DNA of 64,000 bases from NCBI RefSeq assembly GCF_037969765.1, contig NZ_CP150207.1, positions 4,023,001 through 4,087,000 on the forward strand, in the 5' to 3' direction. The stretch comes from Paenibacillus sp. FSL W8-0186. GTDB taxonomy: Bacteria > Bacillota > Bacilli > Paenibacillales > Paenibacillaceae. The position numbers were made by a program, and so were the translations under genes. The notes under the pieces are model-generated. The model saw nothing but the letters and a program-made list of their open reading frames with translations. It searched no databases and was not told the origin of the DNA. Shown piece by piece: positions 35,984 through 44,665 of this stretch; within the stretch, counting starts at the first letter, position 1; each line of letters starts with the position of its first letter.

Positions 35984-37474
35984 TTACGCCCACGGTCCAT
36001 CATGCTCGTAGCGAAAGCCTTGAAAATCGGCTCTGCCGCCTTTCTCACCGATCGTATAACTAAACAGCCCGACTCTCGCTCCCTTCCAGAAGCCTGCGCT
36101 CATGCGGCACTCGCCGCCTAGCGGGATGAACGTTATTCCATCCAGGCTGAAGAAGAAACTGGTCTCGCCCGATAAATCGATACGACTCTTCAGCCAGACC
36201 GTTTCGCCGGCAAGCTTCGGACCGTGAAATACCGTTCCGCCTGTAACGGCTTGAAGATAATTGCCGCCTTCCTCTGTCACAACACCGATCCAGTTCTCTT
36301 CCCGGGCGCAGAGGAAGGCCAAGCCCGCCCGCTGTCCTGGATTCATATGCAGGACGCTGAGCTCGGTACATACGATGCCTTTGCTTCCGATCAGCTTCTG
36401 GGTCAAAGTGTTTTTCGCCTGCAGAAGCTCCGGCGCCGGCATTGCCTTCAGCCGCAAATATCCCGGCCTTTCGCGCAAAGACCAGCCGTCATTGACCGGA
36501 TTATGGTTCCACTGCCACTGCAGTCCGAGCTCCGGCCCCTCAAACGTATCCGAGGTCTGCGGCAGCCGGACCGTGTGACGCCCGGCGACAGACGGCTTCG
36601 CATACACGGCCACGGGCTCTCCAGCCGCGCCAATGACGGGCCAATCGTCCACCCACTCCACTGGCTGCAGGTGACACACCCTTCCGATCGCACCCGCGCT
36701 CTGGAAATGCATGAACCACGTCTCCCCGCTGTCCAGCTCCACCAATGCTCCCTGGTGCGGGCCATTGATATCGGTCGCTCCCTTCTGCAGGACGACCCGG
36801 CGTTCATACGGGCCATAAATATCCCTGGCGCGAAGCACAGTTTGCCAGCCCGTCTCTACGCCGCCCTCGGGAATAACCAAATAATAATATCCGTTTCTCT
36901 TGTATATTTTCGTTCCTTCGGCAATTTTTCCTACATAGACGATGACGCCGTCATCCAGCAGCGTCCTGCCGTCCGCGCTCATGCGATGAATAATAATCGG
37001 GCCGGCGCCAACGGTGCTGTGACCCAGATAGGCATGGCCGTTGTCATCCCAGAATGGGCAGGGGTCCTCCCAGCCGGCAACGCGCTTCACTTCATGAAGC
37101 GGACTCCAGGGACCGGCCGGATCCTGAGCCGTGCTCATGTACAGCCCTTCATCCGGCGTGCAGAAATACACGTAGAACAGCCCATTGTGATAGCGGAGCG
37201 CAGGCGCCCAGCTGCCTTTGGCATAAGCCCGCATGTCGTCATACGCCGGATCGATATCCAGCCGTTCATATACTTTGCCGATGATCGACCAGTTGACCAA
37301 ATCCTTTGAATGCAGCACCGGCATGCCCATGAAATGAAAATCCGAGCACACCATATAGAAATCATCGCCTACGCGGATGGCGTCCGGATCGGAGAAATCC
37401 GCGTTCAGCACAGGATTGCGATAATAGCCGTTGCCAAGATCCCCCCACGCAGGCATTGTCATCGTTCGGTTCAT
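35984..37474 (-). CDS. GH43 beta-xylosidase / alpha-arabinofuranosidase
   Basis: A 496-residue enzyme with a five-bladed propeller of GH43 (about 15-305) and a C-terminal concanavalin-like domain (about 315-490) as in GH43 xylosidases. Catalytic acids: Asp29 in NADFSDPDAI, Asp137 in WEDPCPFWDD, Glu186 in AEGTKIYKRNGYYYL. There is no signal peptide, so it cleaves imported xylo- or arabino-oligosaccharides. ATG at 37474 follows AAAGGGTGG by a few bases; a GTG two codons upstream is less likely. It is placed directly after the importer permeases. Confidence 0.92.
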   Translation of the reverse strand: MNRTMTMPAWGDLGNGYYRNPVLNADFSDPDAIRVGDDFYMVCSDFHFMGMPVLHSKDLVNWSIIGKVYERLDIDPAYDDMRAYAKGSWAPALRYHNGLFYVYFCTPDEGLYMSTAQDPAGPWSPLHEVKRVAGWEDPCPFWDDNGHAYLGHSTVGAGPIIIHRMSADGRTLLDDGVIVYVGKIAEGTKIYKRNGYYYLVIPEGGVETGWQTVLRARDIYGPYERRVVLQKGATDINGPHQGALVELDSGETWFMHFQSAGAIGRVCHLQPVEWVDDWPVIGAAGEPVAVYAKPSVAGRHTVRLPQTSDTFEGPELGLQWQWNHNPVNDGWSLRERPGYLRLKAMPAPELLQAKNTLTQKLIGSKGIVCTELSVLHMNPGQRAGLAFLCAREENWIGVVTEEGGNYLQAVTGGTVFHGPKLAGETVWLKSRIDLSGETSFFFSLDGITFIPLGGECRMSAGFWKGARVGLFSYTIGEKGGRADFQGFRYEHDGPWA

Positions 37475-37516
37475 ATCCACCCTTTTTCCACTCCTCTATT
37501 CTAAAAAAGCTTATCC

Positions 37517-38398
37517 TTATCCCTTCACACTTCCAAACACGAGCCCCTTCATGAAATATTTCTGCAGGAACGGATAAATGATCAGTACCGGGAAGGCGGC
37601 CAAGAATACCTGAGCCGATTTAAACGTCCGGTTTGAAATCTCCGACATATCCAGCAGCTCATTGGAGCTGACGATGCTCGGATCGGCCTCGATGATGATC
37701 GTCTGCAGATAGCTCTGCAGCGGATAGTTGGCAGGCGAGTTCATGTAGATCAAGCCGTCAAACCAGGAGTTCCAGTGCCCCACGAGAACAAACAGCGATA
37801 TCGTCGCCAAGGCTGGCTTCGAAAGCGGACAATAGATGCTCCACAGTACGCGCCAATGGCCGGCCCCGTCAATATAAGCCGCTTCCTCGATTTCTTTGGG
37901 CAGGTTGCGGAAGAAATTCATCAGCAGAATGACATTAAATACGGGTACGGCGCCAGGCAGTACAAGCGCCCAGATCGTATCCAGCAGCCCCAAGGACTTG
38001 ATCGTCATATAGGTCGGAATCAGCCCGCCGTGGAACAGCATCGTAATGATGAAGAACCAGGCATACACGTTCCGCATCCCGAGCGCCTTTTTCTCTTTCG
38101 ATAGCGGATAGGCGATCGAAATGGTAATAAGCATGTTGACGATGTAGCCGAGCAGCACTCGTTTGCCCGAAACGAAAAATCCGGTCAAAAATTCATTTTT
38201 GGTCAGCGCGTATTTATATGAGGCGACCGTAAAATCAACGGGCCAGAGCTTAACATACCCGGCAGCAGCCGCGCTGCTGGAGCTGAAGGAAATGGCGAGC
38301 ACGTTGATTAACGGCAGAATGCATACAATGGCCGTAACGGTTAGCAGAATGTAGTTGAACGTCAGAAATATTTTTCGGCTGATTGATATTTTGTGCAT
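37517..38398 (-). CDS. CUT1 ABC permease (LplC type)
   Basis: A 293-residue permease with six helices, the EAA loop EAAYIDGAGHWRVLWSIYCP near 190 and terminal KYFMKGLVFGSVKG. AGGAGGGAGAAGGC precedes the ATG. It is 12 bp after its LplB-type partner. The genes downstream (GH43, MGH1-like) suggest hemicellulose oligosaccharides as cargo. Confidence 0.93.
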   Translation of the reverse strand: MHKISISRKIFLTFNYILLTVTAIVCILPLINVLAISFSSSSAAAAGYVKLWPVDFTVASYKYALTKNEFLTGFFVSGKRVLLGYIVNMLITISIAYPLSKEKKALGMRNVYAWFFIITMLFHGGLIPTYMTIKSLGLLDTIWALVLPGAVPVFNVILLMNFFRNLPKEIEEAAYIDGAGHWRVLWSIYCPLSKPALATISLFVLVGHWNSWFDGLIYMNSPANYPLQSYLQTIIIEADPSIVSSNELLDMSEISNRTFKSAQVFLAAFPVLIIYPFLQKYFMKGLVFGSVKG

Positions 38399-38410
38399 GC
38401 CTTCTCCCTC

Positions 38411-39310
38411 CTAGAAAACCCTGTATCCGGCGTATTTGTTGGCCAGCTTGTTGGACAGGACGATCAAGACGAAGGAGATCAGCGATTTGAACAAGCCAAC
38501 CGCCGTCGCCACGCCGTATTGCGCGTCCACGAGACCGATCCGGTACACTAGCGTATCAATGATATCCCCTGTGCTGTAGACCATAGGGCTGTACAGGTTG
38601 AACACCTGCTCAAATCCCGCATTAAGCACATTCCCCAAGCTGAGCACGGTCATCAGGGTAATGATCGGCAGCATGCCGGGCAGCGTAATGTGAATCGTCT
38701 GCTTCCAGCGGTTCGCGCCGTCCATGGTGGCCGCTTCATACAGGCTCTGATCGATCCCCGTCAAGGCGGCCAAATATACGATCGTGCCGTAACCGAAGGT
38801 TTTCCAGGTGTCTGTCAAGACGAGCGTATAAGGGAACCACTTATCATCCCCCAGGAAAAAGATCGGCTTGATGCCGAATACGCCCAGAAATTGATTTACG
38901 ATCCCGCTCGAAGGAGACAATATGTCGATCAGAATCCCGCCCAGGATAACCCAGGACAAGAAGTAAGGAAAATAAATAATCGTTTGAATCGTGCGTTTAA
39001 AAAAGGCTCCCGCCAGCTCATTGAGCAGCAGCGCAAATATAATCGGGACGATCAGTCCCGCGATAATTTTCAATACGGCGATAAAGATGGTGTTCCATAG
39101 TACGCTCGTGAAGTTCGGCATGTCCAGCATATAGCGGAAATTGTCGAACCCGATCCATTTGGAATTGAAAATCCCCTTGGAGGGAACGAACTTCTGAAAA
39201 GCGATCACCGTCCCCATAATCGGGACATAGCTAAAAATAACTGTTAAAATAATGCCGGGTAAAATCATCAGATGCAGAGGAATTTCCTGCAGTTTCTTCT
39301 TCATTCCCAT
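38411..39310 (-). CDS. CUT1 ABC permease (LplB type)
   Basis: A 299-residue permease with six helices, FQKFVPSKGIFNSKWIGFDNF after the first helix and the EAA loop EAATMDGANRWKQTIHITLP. The start is placed at the ATG with GGAGGGG six bases upstream; a frame open 29 codons further upstream has no ribosome site and lacks similarity. It follows the binding-protein gene after a 101-bp gap containing a hairpin. Confidence 0.92.
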   Translation of the reverse strand: MGMKKKLQEIPLHLMILPGIILTVIFSYVPIMGTVIAFQKFVPSKGIFNSKWIGFDNFRYMLDMPNFTSVLWNTIFIAVLKIIAGLIVPIIFALLLNELAGAFFKRTIQTIIYFPYFLSWVILGGILIDILSPSSGIVNQFLGVFGIKPIFFLGDDKWFPYTLVLTDTWKTFGYGTIVYLAALTGIDQSLYEAATMDGANRWKQTIHITLPGMLPIITLMTVLSLGNVLNAGFEQVFNLYSPMVYSTGDIIDTLVYRIGLVDAQYGVATAVGLFKSLISFVLIVLSNKLANKYAGYRVF

Positions 39311-39343
39311 TGCGGCCCCTCCATTCATGCCATGCTGACAATA

Positions 39344-39379
39344 AAAAGGGAAATTAGAGTTGCCCCCTTCTTCCCTTTT
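39344..39379 (-). promoter_or_regulatory. Intercistronic hairpin, partial terminator
   Basis: aaaagggaa (39344-39352) and ttccctttt (39371-39379) form a 9-bp stem; on the minus strand TTTTTATTG follows. It lies between the binding-protein stop and the LplB start and may reduce readthrough so that binding protein exceeds permease. Confidence 0.5.
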
Positions 39380-39411
39380 CATCGTCCTCTTATCCAATCC
39401 GAGCCAAACTT

Positions 39412-41070
39412 TTATTTGTTCTTCTCAGCCCATTCGTTGACTTCCTTCGTAATTTGCTCTCCGCCAAGCTTCTTCCAGTCCTCTACGAACTTGTCGAAGT
39501 TATCCAGCGACTGTCCCATGATGATTTTCGTGAATACCTCTTCCTCCATCTTCTCCAGGGTAGCGAGCTTCTCCACCATTGTCGGCGTTGGCGCCCCGTA
39601 GAAGGCATCGAAAATGTAGTTATCCTCCTGAACATAATGATCGATTACGTCGAAGCTGCTTGGCGAACCGAATACGCGTTCTGTTCCCCAGTTTGCTCTG
39701 TTGCCGCCCCGGTAGTCGACGATTCTGTCATAGTAGCCCTTTTCCTCAACAGACAGCTGGGATGGGTCATTCGTTTCCAGAGCCTGCATCGTATTCAAGT
39801 GCGCGTTCAGGTTTTTCTTGGCCGGGTCGGCACTGATCAAACTGTACAGATAGACCGGAATGTTCGTATCGGTAATCCCGAATTTACTGTTCTCTTGAGC
39901 GACTTCCGGATCATAACCCTGCATGCTGAAGTTCAGCAGCTTGATAATCGCTTCCGGATGCTTGCTGTCCTTGCTCACCCCGTAATATCTCGTAATCGGC
40001 ATTTTGCCGATCGGGGTTGCCTTCTTGTCATCCACGGATACAAGCGGCAATGCCTTCCACTCAGCCTTCGGATCATTGTCGACATTCTGCTGGATAATGG
40101 ACAGCGGAGCAGACATGGAACCGTAGAACATGCCTACCTTGCCGCTGGCCACCGATTCGGTCACCTTCGCCCGATCCTTCACGCCGAACTCTCGATCCAG
40201 CATGCCCTGGGCGTACAGCTCCTGAAGCTGCTTCAGTGCATCCTTCACGCCGGGCTGAATGCTTCCATATACGAGTTGGCCTGATTCGTCCTTCACCCAT
40301 TTGCCCGGATTCACATGATAACCAGAGAAATATCCCGACGTACCGAAATGAGCATCCGTCAAAAATGTTTTGGTAAAGGCCAGGCCGAATGTATCGTCTT
40401 TGCCGTTGCCGTCCGGGTCATTTTTTGTAAACGCTTCCGCAATAGCGAGCACATCCTGCATCGTTTGCGGCTCCGGCAGTCCGAGCTTCTCCAGCCAGTC
40501 CGTCCGGACATACAATATCGGCAGCCCGTCGACCGCAGAGGACGTATGCGGAATCGCCATTAATCTGCCGCCGATCTTCGCCGTGTTGAAGCTGGCCTCA
40601 TCCTGCAGCATGATTTCCTTCGTAATTGGCGATGCGTATTTCTCGAACAAGTCCGTCAAATCGTACAGCATGTCGTTCTCCGCCAGATCGGTCAGCTGCT
40701 TGTTCTTCAGCCACATAATATCGGGCAAGTCCCCGGAGGCGATCGACACGTTCATTTTCTGATCGAACTGCTCTACAGGAACCGTCCAGACATACTTCAA
40801 ATTGATGCCGAGATCGCTTAAATAAGTGCGGGTATAAATATTGTCCTCGATCGTATCGTTGTTTTCGTATTTGTAAGTTGATTCTGTATAACGCCATGCC
40901 GTAATGTCCACGGGCGGATCATACTTCGCCATCAAATCCACATCTGTCTTGGCCGGATCCGGAGCAGCTGCGGGCGAATTCGCTTCCTTTGCGCCTCCGC
41001 AGGCTGTGAGCAGCATGAAACCTGCCAAGCATACAATTGCCGATTTCTTCATTGTTCTTCTCTTTTTCAT
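39412..41070 (-). CDS. ABC sugar-binding lipoprotein (LipO type)
   Basis: A 552-residue binding lipoprotein with lipobox LTAC (Cys24) and the loop DPDGNGKDDTF near 220 shared with LplA/LipO-type proteins. GGGAGGTTCAT precedes the ATG. Its promoter region contains a perfect cre consensus, and the YesN/YesM genes stand just upstream in the same direction. It should collect xylo- or arabino-oligosaccharides for the two permeases downstream. Confidence 0.93.
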   Translation of the reverse strand: MKKRRTMKKSAIVCLAGFMLLTACGGAKEANSPAAAPDPAKTDVDLMAKYDPPVDITAWRYTESTYKYENNDTIEDNIYTRTYLSDLGINLKYVWTVPVEQFDQKMNVSIASGDLPDIMWLKNKQLTDLAENDMLYDLTDLFEKYASPITKEIMLQDEASFNTAKIGGRLMAIPHTSSAVDGLPILYVRTDWLEKLGLPEPQTMQDVLAIAEAFTKNDPDGNGKDDTFGLAFTKTFLTDAHFGTSGYFSGYHVNPGKWVKDESGQLVYGSIQPGVKDALKQLQELYAQGMLDREFGVKDRAKVTESVASGKVGMFYGSMSAPLSIIQQNVDNDPKAEWKALPLVSVDDKKATPIGKMPITRYYGVSKDSKHPEAIIKLLNFSMQGYDPEVAQENSKFGITDTNIPVYLYSLISADPAKKNLNAHLNTMQALETNDPSQLSVEEKGYYDRIVDYRGGNRANWGTERVFGSPSSFDVIDHYVQEDNYIFDAFYGAPTPTMVEKLATLEKMEEEVFTKIIMGQSLDNFDKFVEDWKKLGGEQITKEVNEWAEKNK

Positions 41071-41118
41071 ATGAACCTCCCTGAAAGCTGTAAGTGGTAT
41101 AGGGCCCTTATAGGTTTA

Positions 41119-41147
41119 ATGTTAGATTTGAAACCGCTCTCATTCAA
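41119..41147 (-). promoter_or_regulatory. Promoter of hemicellulose importer operon
   Basis: Minus strand TTGAAT (41142-41147), 17-bp spacer, TAACAT (41119-41124), about 45 bp before the binding-protein start. A cre site occupies the spacer. Confidence 0.5.
41129..41142 (+). promoter_or_regulatory. cre (CcpA-binding) site
   Basis: TGAAACCGCTCTCA matches the cre consensus TGWAANCGNTNWCA at all 14 positions. It lies between the -35 and -10 of the importer promoter, the classic place for catabolite repression by CcpA-HPr(Ser-P). Confidence 0.7.
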
Positions 41148-41177
41148 TATTCATCTCTTGACATTTGAATCAGCTGT

Positions 41178-42845
41178 TTACCTGTTGAATATGGTAGCCC
41201 GATATTCCTGGGGCGTCATATGGGTCGCCTTGCGGAAGGAGCGCGTGAAGTTCGTGGCCGTTCCGTATCCGACAAGCTCCGCCACATCCTGGATCTTTAC
41301 GTCCGGATTTTCCAGCAGCCGCTTGGCCCTCGTCATTCGGCACGCCGAGATGTATTCGGATAAATTCGTGCCGGTCACCTGCTTGAACAGCCGGGATAGG
41401 TAAGACGGGTTAAAAAAGACCAGCTCTGCCAGCCGGACCAGCGATATCTCGTCGGGATCATGCAGATGGTCCTGGACATGCTTCTGAATAACGGTGATAA
41501 CGTCCCTTGCCCGCCTCTCCTCCTCCTGACTCTGAAGGTTGAACAGCATGTCCCCGACATGGAGCAAATAGTCGAATGCTTGCTGCCAGGACTCATGCTC
41601 CCCCGGCTGCATCAGCTTGTGCAGGCCGACCCGGGTCGCTGCCGTCTCGACCAGGTTCCAGCGATTCATGTAAGACAGGAATACCAGCCCGATGGAGTAA
41701 TACAGCTCCTGGGCCGGGACATGATGCATGCTGTCGATGCCGGCCAGCGCTGCCGCGCAATCGAGCAGAATAGCTCTGAATTCGGCCCGCTGTCCATACT
41801 CCAATTGATCAGCAAGCACGGCCGGCTTGGCATGGCGCAGAAGCGGCTTCCCGCGCTGTTCCTCCCCTGGCGGCTGAAGCTTCTGCTCGATCATTTGCTT
41901 ATCGAGAAGCAGCATGCCGCAGCCCTGCCCGATCCGGTAATTCATCAGCATGTTCAGCGTGGAGAAGCGCTCCGCCGCCTCCTTCCACATCACCGGGCTA
42001 TCATCGAGCACGAACGACAGCACTTCGCCGAGGGACTCGCGGCACGCCGACTGAATCAGCTCCAGATTTCCCTTCATGAACGTTATGGCCCGCTCCCAGC
42101 TCTCGGCTTTGCTGCTTTCCTGCAGCGGCTGAATCAGCCAAACCGGGTCCATGCTCTCATTGACGACGTCAACGAACGAGACGCGAGCGGACAAATATTG
42201 ACTGGCAATAAGCCTGATCCTATAGAGCTGCCTGGATTTCGTCGCATAGCTTAGCCCGCCGGCGAAGCTGTTGACCCTGCCCAGCATAATGAGCACAGGA
42301 CGGTCCGCGCGCAGGGGAATCGCCAGTTCATCGAACTGCTTCTGATGGATCTCCTGCACGCCGAGCTGCTCGTTTAAAATTCCTTTGACGTAGTCTTTTT
42401 GCAGCAATTCCCTTGTCGCGTCAAGCTGCTCCTGCGCCTTCTGGAGCAACGCCTCCGCCTTCAGCTCCGTCTCGATATCCATAGCCGCCTGCTCGACCAT
42501 TTGAATCACTTTTTCATACCCTTCGGTCTTTAATAAATAGCTCACGCCCTCATACTGGAAGGCCGAGTAAATATAGGAGAATTCATTATGTCCCGTCAGA
42601 AAAATGACCCTGCAGCTAGGCCATCTCTCCCTGATTTTGTCCAGCAGCTCAAGTCCGCTCAGGCCGGGCATCCGGATATCCGTAAGCACGATATCGAAGC
42701 GCGTCCGGTCGAACAGCCGCACCGCCTCATCACCGGAATAGGCCTTGTAAACATCCAGCTCCAGCTGGGGCAGATTCGACAACACCTCATACAACCCGTC
42801 CGCTATAATCATTTCGTCATCGACGACCAAAAGTCTGTACATCAT
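41178..42845 (-). CDS. YesN-type response regulator (receiver + AraC HTH)
   Basis: A 555-residue regulator with an N-terminal receiver (VVDDE near 8-11, phosphoryl Asp56 in VLTDIRMPG, Lys in SYLLKTEG), a long variable middle, and a C-terminal AraC-type double helix-turn-helix (FNPSYLSRLFKQVTGTNLSEY, ELVGYGTATNFTRSFRKATH). ATG at 42845 has GGAGG five bases upstream; it overlaps the kinase gene by about 29 bp, so the pair is translated together. It should activate the importer operon that begins just downstream when the kinase senses extracellular sugar. Confidence 0.94.
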   Translation of the reverse strand: MMYRLLVVDDEMIIADGLYEVLSNLPQLELDVYKAYSGDEAVRLFDRTRFDIVLTDIRMPGLSGLELLDKIRERWPSCRVIFLTGHNEFSYIYSAFQYEGVSYLLKTEGYEKVIQMVEQAAMDIETELKAEALLQKAQEQLDATRELLQKDYVKGILNEQLGVQEIHQKQFDELAIPLRADRPVLIMLGRVNSFAGGLSYATKSRQLYRIRLIASQYLSARVSFVDVVNESMDPVWLIQPLQESSKAESWERAITFMKGNLELIQSACRESLGEVLSFVLDDSPVMWKEAAERFSTLNMLMNYRIGQGCGMLLLDKQMIEQKLQPPGEEQRGKPLLRHAKPAVLADQLEYGQRAEFRAILLDCAAALAGIDSMHHVPAQELYYSIGLVFLSYMNRWNLVETAATRVGLHKLMQPGEHESWQQAFDYLLHVGDMLFNLQSQEEERRARDVITVIQKHVQDHLHDPDEISLVRLAELVFFNPSYLSRLFKQVTGTNLSEYISACRMTRAKRLLENPDVKIQDVAELVGYGTATNFTRSFRKATHMTPQEYRATIFNR

Positions 42846-44577
42846 ATATTCCTCCATCCGAAATGACGATCCGAATCGTCGCTTTTAATCCGCCCAACTC
42901 GCTTCGCTCCACATATAATCCGCTGTTCTGTCCAAACTTCAGGCGAATTCTCTGGTGTATATTGAGCAGCCCCGTCGTCTCCGCCTCATCCGGACGCGAC
43001 AGGCTCTCGTTCAGAGCACGGATCTGCTCATCCGTCAGCTCCTCGCCGTTATCCTCTACGATCAATAGCAGCTCGTTTTCCGTTCGGGCAAAATGGACAC
43101 TTAAAATGCCGTTGGCGCTTTTTTTCTCCAGCCCGTATTTGAAGGCGTTCTCAATAATCGGCTGCACAATCAGTCTTGGCACCATAATATGGCCCACATT
43201 TTCCGGCAATTCGCCGAACTCGATCCGGTTGCGCTTCGCGAATCGCATCGCCTGGATTTCGGAGTACACCTTGGCATGATTGATTTCCCTCCCCAGCAGC
43301 ACCTCGTCGGAATCGCCCCGCGTAATGAATTGGAAATACTCCCCAAGCTGATTCGTGAACCGCTCGAGATTGTCATAATCGCCCAAGCGCGTCATCGTAT
43401 TAAGAATGAAGAAGCTGTTGTACAGAAAATGCGGGTTGATCTGGGACTGCAGCTGCTTCAGCTCGGCCTTATGCGTTAATAGTTGCTGCTTGTACACCTG
43501 ATCGATCAAGGACTTCAGGTTTTCCAGCATGGCGTTAAAACGCGTATAAATATACTGGAACTCATCATTGAAATCATGGTCGATCTGCTCGTTGAAATCG
43601 CCGTGCTCGACTTTGCGGAAAGCCTTGACCAGCTTGTACAGCGGCTTGTGAATATACTTATAGACATAAAGGGAATACACGACGATGATGGCAAAAGATA
43701 CGAGCAGCAGCAGCACGAACCAGCTTCGGTACTTCTCGAGCGGCTGGAATACGGCATGGACCGGAACGTATTTGCTGAGCACCGCCCCAAAGAAATGCGA
43801 GTAGCTGTACACGGCCAAATACTGCTTGTTCGTAATCGTCACGGTCTGCGCCGTATTGGGGTCGACATCGCTTAACATTTGCGCAGCAGCCGCAAGATCG
43901 AAATGAGCGTCATGACTGGTCGTAATCTCAAACTGCGAGCTTTTAAATACCAGCCCCTCCCCCGGGGAGTTGACCATCTTCTTCATATTTTCCTTGAGCT
44001 TGTCTTTGGAAATTTCGATGACCACGATAAAGAGCGGCCACTTCTTGCTCTCCGGCGTCACAAAAGGATAAGAGGCGCTCAAATAGGTTTTGCCATTCAT
44101 ATTGATCAGCTTCGAATCCAGAGATAGCGGAATATTCTTGAAATCGTCATATTCCTCCGAATTAAAAGAGGAGATCGTTAGAGCGGATACGTTTTTTTGG
44201 ATCGCCGGAATATGGGCATACACATCGACGATATAAGCGCTGCTGTTCCGTATGGCGTTAAGCCGCTGCTGCAAGCGCAGAATGCTCTGCATTTTTTCGA
44301 TATCATTCATCGATTCCGGGATCGCGCCCAGCGCGTTCAAATTATCATCGCTCAAGACATCATACTGCAGCGTTTGAATTCGTTTGAACTCCTCCTCCAG
44401 GCCGCTGTAATATTGCGATACCTGTGAAATCATCGATTTGGAGATTTCGTCCTCCAAGGTGCGGACTCCCCAGTTATAAATGATCATGCTGAGGATATAG
44501 AGAGGAAGAAGAATGCAAATAAACGAGAGGATCAGTCTGTTGAGCACGTTTTTTTTCCATGGATGATTCAGGTTCAT
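42817..44577 (-). CDS. YesM-type sensor histidine kinase
   Basis: A 586-residue membrane kinase: helix at 15-37, an extracellular Cache-like sensor (40-290), second helix (about 293-313), HAMP linker (YKYIHKPLYKLVKAFRKVEHGDF), phosphoacceptor His383 in QINPHFLYN, and a C-terminal ATPase domain with VEDNGEELTDEQ and GLLNIHQRIRLKFG. It autophosphorylates on an external carbohydrate or binding-protein signal and passes phosphate to the response regulator encoded next. GGGAGGGAGAAC precedes the ATG. It is the LytS/YehU-like kinase class usual beside CUT1 importers in Paenibacillus. Confidence 0.94.
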   Translation of the reverse strand: MNLNHPWKKNVLNRLILSFICILLPLYILSMIIYNWGVRTLEDEISKSMISQVSQYYSGLEEEFKRIQTLQYDVLSDDNLNALGAIPESMNDIEKMQSILRLQQRLNAIRNSSAYIVDVYAHIPAIQKNVSALTISSFNSEEYDDFKNIPLSLDSKLINMNGKTYLSASYPFVTPESKKWPLFIVVIEISKDKLKENMKKMVNSPGEGLVFKSSQFEITTSHDAHFDLAAAAQMLSDVDPNTAQTVTITNKQYLAVYSYSHFFGAVLSKYVPVHAVFQPLEKYRSWFVLLLLVSFAIIVVYSLYVYKYIHKPLYKLVKAFRKVEHGDFNEQIDHDFNDEFQYIYTRFNAMLENLKSLIDQVYKQQLLTHKAELKQLQSQINPHFLYNSFFILNTMTRLGDYDNLERFTNQLGEYFQFITRGDSDEVLLGREINHAKVYSEIQAMRFAKRNRIEFGELPENVGHIMVPRLIVQPIIENAFKYGLEKKSANGILSVHFARTENELLLIVEDNGEELTDEQIRALNESLSRPDEAETTGLLNIHQRIRLKFGQNSGLYVERSELGGLKATIRIVISDGGIYDVQTFGRR

Positions 44578-44607
44578 GTTCTCCCTCCCTCACTAGAATA
44601 GAAAAGA

Positions 44608-44642
44608 GCCTTCGCTGTAGGGCAGTGTTCCCTACTGAAGGC
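44608..44642 (-). terminator. Terminator after GH52 gene
   Basis: gccttc..gtaggg / ccctac..gaaggc with a small bulge and a 7-nt loop; on the minus strand TCTTTTC follows. It lies about 25 bp past the GH52 stop and before the YesM gene, separating the two units. Confidence 0.7.
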
Positions 44643-44665
44643 CGATGAACTTGTAACGGCAATCG

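Noticed and set aside
36224..37309. Long plus-strand frame (361 codons) opposite GH43
   Set aside because: Mirror of a GC-rich coding sequence with no recognisable motif.
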